Assembly (NCBI RefSeq): GCF_004134865.1
Contig: NZ_SDPO01000001.1
Coordinates: 186,001-250,000, forward strand
Reading direction: 5' to 3'
Length of the DNA stretch: 64,000 nucleotides
From: Agromyces fucosus
Lineage (GTDB): Bacteria > Actinomycetota > Actinomycetes > Actinomycetales > Microbacteriaceae
Made by a program: the position numbers and the translations under genes. Positions 61,266 to 64,000 of the stretch are shown one piece after another. Under the pieces are notes generated by a model. It searched no databases. It was not told the origin of the DNA and saw only the letters and a program-made list of their open reading frames with translations. Positions within the stretch are counted from its first letter, which is position 1. Each line of letters starts with the position of its first letter.

Positions 61266-62150
61266 TTATTCGTACGAGTGCTCGGAGTTCGGGTACACGC
61301 CCGCCTCGACGTCGGTGCGCCATTCCTTGGCGGCGGCGCTGAGGATGCCCGAGAGGTCGGCGTACTGCTTCACGAACTTCGGCACACGACCGATCGTGAG
61401 GCCCGCCCAGTCGGTCCAGACGAGCAGTTGGCCGTCGGTGTGCGGGCCGGCTCCGACGCTGATCGTGGGGATCTCGAGCAGCTCGGTGACCTGACGCGCG
61501 GCATCTGCCGGAACCATCTCGAGCACGACGGCGAACGCGCCGGCGTCCTGCACGGCCTTGGCATCGGCGAGCAGCCGCTTGACGCCCTCGCCGCGACCCT
61601 GGATGACGTGGCCGCCGAGGCCGTGTTCACTCTGCGGCGTGTAGCCGATGTGCGCCATCACGGGGATTCCAGCAGCAACGATGCGACGGATCTGCTTGTG
61701 GCTTCGCTCTCCGCCCTCGAGCTTCACCGCGTGCGCCCCGGTCTCCTTCATGAACCGCACGGCGGTGTGGAGGGCGTCTTCGGGGCCGTTCTCGTACGAC
61801 CCGAACGGCATGTCGGCGACGACGAAGGCGCGCTTGACGGCCCCGGCGACCGCGCGGGTCAGCGGGATCAGTTCGTCGACCGTGACGGGCAGCGTGGTCT
61901 CGTAGCCGAAGACGTTGTTGCCGGCCGAGTCGCCGACGAGCAGGAAGTCGATGCCGGCCTCGTCGAAGATGCGAGCGGTGAGCTGGTCGTAGCTCGTGAG
62001 GCCCGTGATCTTGATGCCGTCGCGCTTGGCATTCTGGAAATGCCGGGTGCGCACGCGCTTCGGCCCTCCGGATGCGGCGGCACCGCCGTAGGGGTTCTGC
62101 TCGGTGCCGGCCGACGTGTCGGATGCTGCGTTCTGGGGCTCGCCTGACAT
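61266..62150 (-). CDS. panB: 3-methyl-2-oxobutanoate hydroxymethyltransferase
   Basis: 294 aa. First enzyme of pantothenate biosynthesis, making ketopantoate from 2-oxoisovalerate and methylene-tetrahydrofolate. Conserved segments include [65 protein letters not shown] and VLEMVP. A 35-residue N-terminal extension precedes [17 protein letters not shown] 62150; upstream in-frame codons enter glnA shadows. Confidence 0.95.
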   Translation of the reverse strand: MSGEPQNAASDTSAGTEQNPYGGAAASGGPKRVRTRHFQNAKRDGIKITGLTSYDQLTARIFDEAGIDFLLVGDSAGNNVFGYETTLPVTVDELIPLTRAVAGAVKRAFVVADMPFGSYENGPEDALHTAVRFMKETGAHAVKLEGGERSHKQIRRIVAAGIPVMAHIGYTPQSEHGLGGHVIQGRGEGVKRLLADAKAVQDAGAFAVVLEMVPADAARQVTELLEIPTISVGAGPHTDGQLLVWTDWAGLTIGRVPKFVKQYADLSGILSAAAKEWRTDVEAGVYPNSEHSYE

Positions 62151-62249
62151 GGGGCAAGTCTGGCACACGCGCCATCCGTCGCAGCCTCGCGAGCGCGCGC
62201 GAGCGAGCACCGCGAGCCAGTACGCTGAGAGGTGCGAGAGAGGGTGTGG

Positions 62250-63605
62250 ATGGATAAGCAGCGCGACTTCGTTCTTCGCACGATCGAGGAGCGAGGGGTC
62301 AAGTTCGTCAGGCTCTGGTTCACCGACGTGGTCGGAACCCTGAAATCGGTGGCGATCGCGCCGGCCGAGGTCGAAGGAGCGTTCACCGAGGGCATCGGCT
62401 TCGACGGCTCGGCCATCGAGGGCCTCAGCCGTACCTTCGAGTCGGACCTGCTCGCCTACCCCGATCCGACGACGTTCCAGACGTTGCCGTGGCGCGGGGA
62501 CATCGACCCCACGGCGCGCATGTTCTGCGACATCACGACGCCCGACGGCGAGCCCGCGGTCTCCGACCCGCGCAACGTGCTGAAGCGCACCCTCGCACGT
62601 GCAGCCGATCGCGGATTCACGTTCTACACGCACCCCGAGATCGAGTTCTACCTGCTGAAGTCGTCGAAGTACGGGGCATCCGGCCCCGAGCCCGTCGACT
62701 CCGCCGGCTACTTCGACAACGTTCCCGGCGGCACCGCACACGACTTCCGCCGCCGCTCGGTGCGCATGCTCGAAGACCTCGGCATCTCGGTGGAGTTCAG
62801 CCACCATGAGGCGGGTCCCGGCCAGAACGAGATCGACCTGCGCTACGCAGATGCACTGACGACCGCCGACAACATCATGACGTTCCGCACGGTCATCAAA
62901 GAGGTCGCGATCGAGCAGGGCGTCTACGCGACGTTCATGCCGAAGCCGTTCTCCGGCCAACCGGGCAGTGGCATGCACACGCACATGTCGCTGTTCGAGG
63001 GCGATGCCAACGCCTTCTACGAGCCCGGCGCGCAGTACCAGCTCTCCAAGGTCGGCCGGCAGTTCATCGCCGGACTGCTGACCCACGCTCCAGAGATCAC
63101 CGCCGTCACGAACCAGTTCGTGAACTCGTACAAGCGGCTCTGGGGCGGGGTCGGGCCCGACAAGCTCGCCGAGGCGCCCAGCTTCGTCTGCTGGGGGCAC
63201 AACAACCGTTCGGCGCTCGTGCGCGTGCCGCTGTACAAGCCCGGCAAGGGGCAGAGCGCTCGGGTCGAATATCGGGCGATCGACTCCGCGGCGAATCCGT
63301 ATCTCGCATTCTCGCTGCTGCTGGCCGCGGGCATGAAGGGCATCGAGGAGGGCTACGAGCTTCCGCCCGAGGCCGAAGACGACGTGTGGGCGCTGACCGA
63401 TCGTGAGCGACGTGCACTCGGCTACGACCCGCTGCCCGCGAGCCTCGATCACGCGGTGCAGCTCATGGAGGAGTCGGAGCTCGTCGCCGAGACGCTCGGC
63501 GAGCAGGTGTTCAACTACGTGCTGGCGAACAAGCGGGCCGAGTGGCGCGACTACCGCTCCGAGGTCACCCCGTTCGAGCTGCAGCGCAACCTCGAGATCC
63601 TCTGA
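62250..63605 (+). CDS. glnA: Glutamine synthetase, GlnA2-type
   Basis: 451 aa. Ligates ammonia to glutamate with ATP. GS-I motifs: [66 protein letters not shown] and the NRSALVRVP loop. The start [16 protein letters not shown] and the shorter length match the GlnA2 type of actinobacteria, which is less regulated by adenylylation. ATG 62250 follows a GAGAGAGGG SD. glnE follows after 8 bp, so they are likely co-transcribed. Confidence 0.92.
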   Translation: MDKQRDFVLRTIEERGVKFVRLWFTDVVGTLKSVAIAPAEVEGAFTEGIGFDGSAIEGLSRTFESDLLAYPDPTTFQTLPWRGDIDPTARMFCDITTPDGEPAVSDPRNVLKRTLARAADRGFTFYTHPEIEFYLLKSSKYGASGPEPVDSAGYFDNVPGGTAHDFRRRSVRMLEDLGISVEFSHHEAGPGQNEIDLRYADALTTADNIMTFRTVIKEVAIEQGVYATFMPKPFSGQPGSGMHTHMSLFEGDANAFYEPGAQYQLSKVGRQFIAGLLTHAPEITAVTNQFVNSYKRLWGGVGPDKLAEAPSFVCWGHNNRSALVRVPLYKPGKGQSARVEYRAIDSAANPYLAFSLLLAAGMKGIEEGYELPPEAEDDVWALTDRERRALGYDPLPASLDHAVQLMEESELVAETLGEQVFNYVLANKRAEWRDYRSEVTPFELQRNLEIL

Positions 63606-63613
63606 CGCAGCGG

Positions 63614-64000
63614 ATGTCTCGTCAGGCCCCCACGCTCGGAAGAGTCGCTCGTGCGGGCTTCGGCGATCTGAGCGGCGCCGCGTCGGCGCTCGAATCGTTG
63701 TCGACCGGCACGGGCGTCGAGCTCGACTCGCTCCTCGAGGTCTTCGCCCAGGCCGCCGATCCCGACGAGGCGCTCGCGGTCGTCGCGCGACTCCGCGAAC
63801 AGGCGCCGAACGAGCTCGCGACAGTGCTCGAGCACGAGAACGCCGCGGCGCGCCTGGTTCGCCTCGTCGGGGCGTCACGCGGCTTCGCCGACTTCCTGCT
63901 GCGGCACCCGTCGGATCTCGCGATGTTCGCGCAGGTGCCGGGCCCGCCGCCGAGCGTCGGCGAGGCGCGTGCGTCACTGCTGGCGGCGCTCGACGACGTC
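63614..64000 (+). CDS. glnE: Bifunctional glutamine synthetase adenylyltransferase/deadenylyltransferase, N-terminal part
   Basis: The open frame runs off the right edge after 129 codons. Residues include [52 protein letters not shown] and LAMFAQ, the normal GlnE N-terminal helical region before the first nucleotidyltransferase domain. It adenylylates GS-I under nitrogen excess. The start ATG 63614 lies 8 bp after the glnA stop. Confidence 0.93.
   Translation, partial: MSRQAPTLGRVARAGFGDLSGAASALESLSTGTGVELDSLLEVFAQAADPDEALAVVARLREQAPNELATVLEHENAAARLVRLVGASRGFADFLLRHPSDLAMFAQVPGPPPSVGEARASLLAALDDV

Overview
The window is a chromosomal segment of a high-GC actinobacterium. GC is roughly 70%, GTG starts are common, 4-bp ATGA/GTGA gene overlaps are frequent, and many genes look leaderless (a TANNNT -10 box 6-7 nt before the start codon). 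The gene content (stand-alone AhpE, FasR-type regulator before fabD, aceE-type pyruvate dehydrogenase, polyphosphate glucokinase, DUF3145, GlnA2 beside GlnE) fits Microbacteriaceae, perhaps Agromyces or a relative. The genus is an inference from style and content, not a measured result. LAYOUT: 1-4851 is housekeeping (YbaK-type deacylase cut by the left edge, dusB, dgt, dnaG). 5039-12489 is a peptide/nickel-class ABC importer operon: lipoprotein, two permeases, a fused double ATPase, a third ATPase and a D-2-hydroxyacid dehydrogenase, chained by 4-bp or shorter overlaps after the first permease. 12532-17416 holds tRNA-Asn, a GNAT enzyme, azlCD, def, a DMT transporter, a GT4 glycosyltransferase and a CAT-anticodon tRNA. 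17417-17920 is an unassigned stretch next to that tRNA. 17921-30124 is a mannan-utilisation locus: two convergent LacI regulators, a LacI-type operator laid over a promoter, a sugar-binding lipoprotein, two permeases (no ATPase), GH2 beta-mannosidase, GH113 beta-mannanase, a BadF-type sugar kinase and a secreted GH5 mannanase. Just after it, the mannose-6-phosphate isomerase gene manA is frameshifted and truncated, abutting a four-gene block (zinc alcohol dehydrogenase, cupin, XRE/MmyB-type regulator, sugar O-acetyltransferase; 30567-33757) that looks like later arrival. 33779-44669 contains assorted genes: a small membrane protein, RibD-like reductase, dinB, arfB, MmcQ/YjbR, DUF1254, flotillin plus NfeD-like partner, a zinc-ribbon/nuclease-like protein divergent from a stand-alone Pol I-like polymerase, a PadR regulator and DUF3145. 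44824-52452 (minus strand) is aceE-fasR-fabD-fabH-acpP-fabF, linking acetyl-CoA supply to fatty-acid synthesis. 52626-64000 holds ahpE, a DUF1345-like membrane protein, tRNA-Val, a SufR/ArsR-like regulator divergent from a ferredoxin-reductase-like flavoprotein, a Nif3 protein, a coiled-coil zinc-ribbon protein, rnpB (RNase P RNA), a patatin-like protein with a tiny upstream ORF, ppgK, map, a 61-aa conserved-type protein, panB, glnA (GlnA2 type) and glnE cut by the right edge. WORKING TOGETHER: the secreted GH5 enzyme would cut mannan outside, the ABC importer would take up manno-oligosaccharides using an ATPase encoded elsewhere, GH113 and GH2 would finish hydrolysis inside, and the kinase could phosphorylate the sugar. 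The isomerase step must come from another locus because the local manA is broken. No CRISPR array, prophage or intact insertion sequence was seen.
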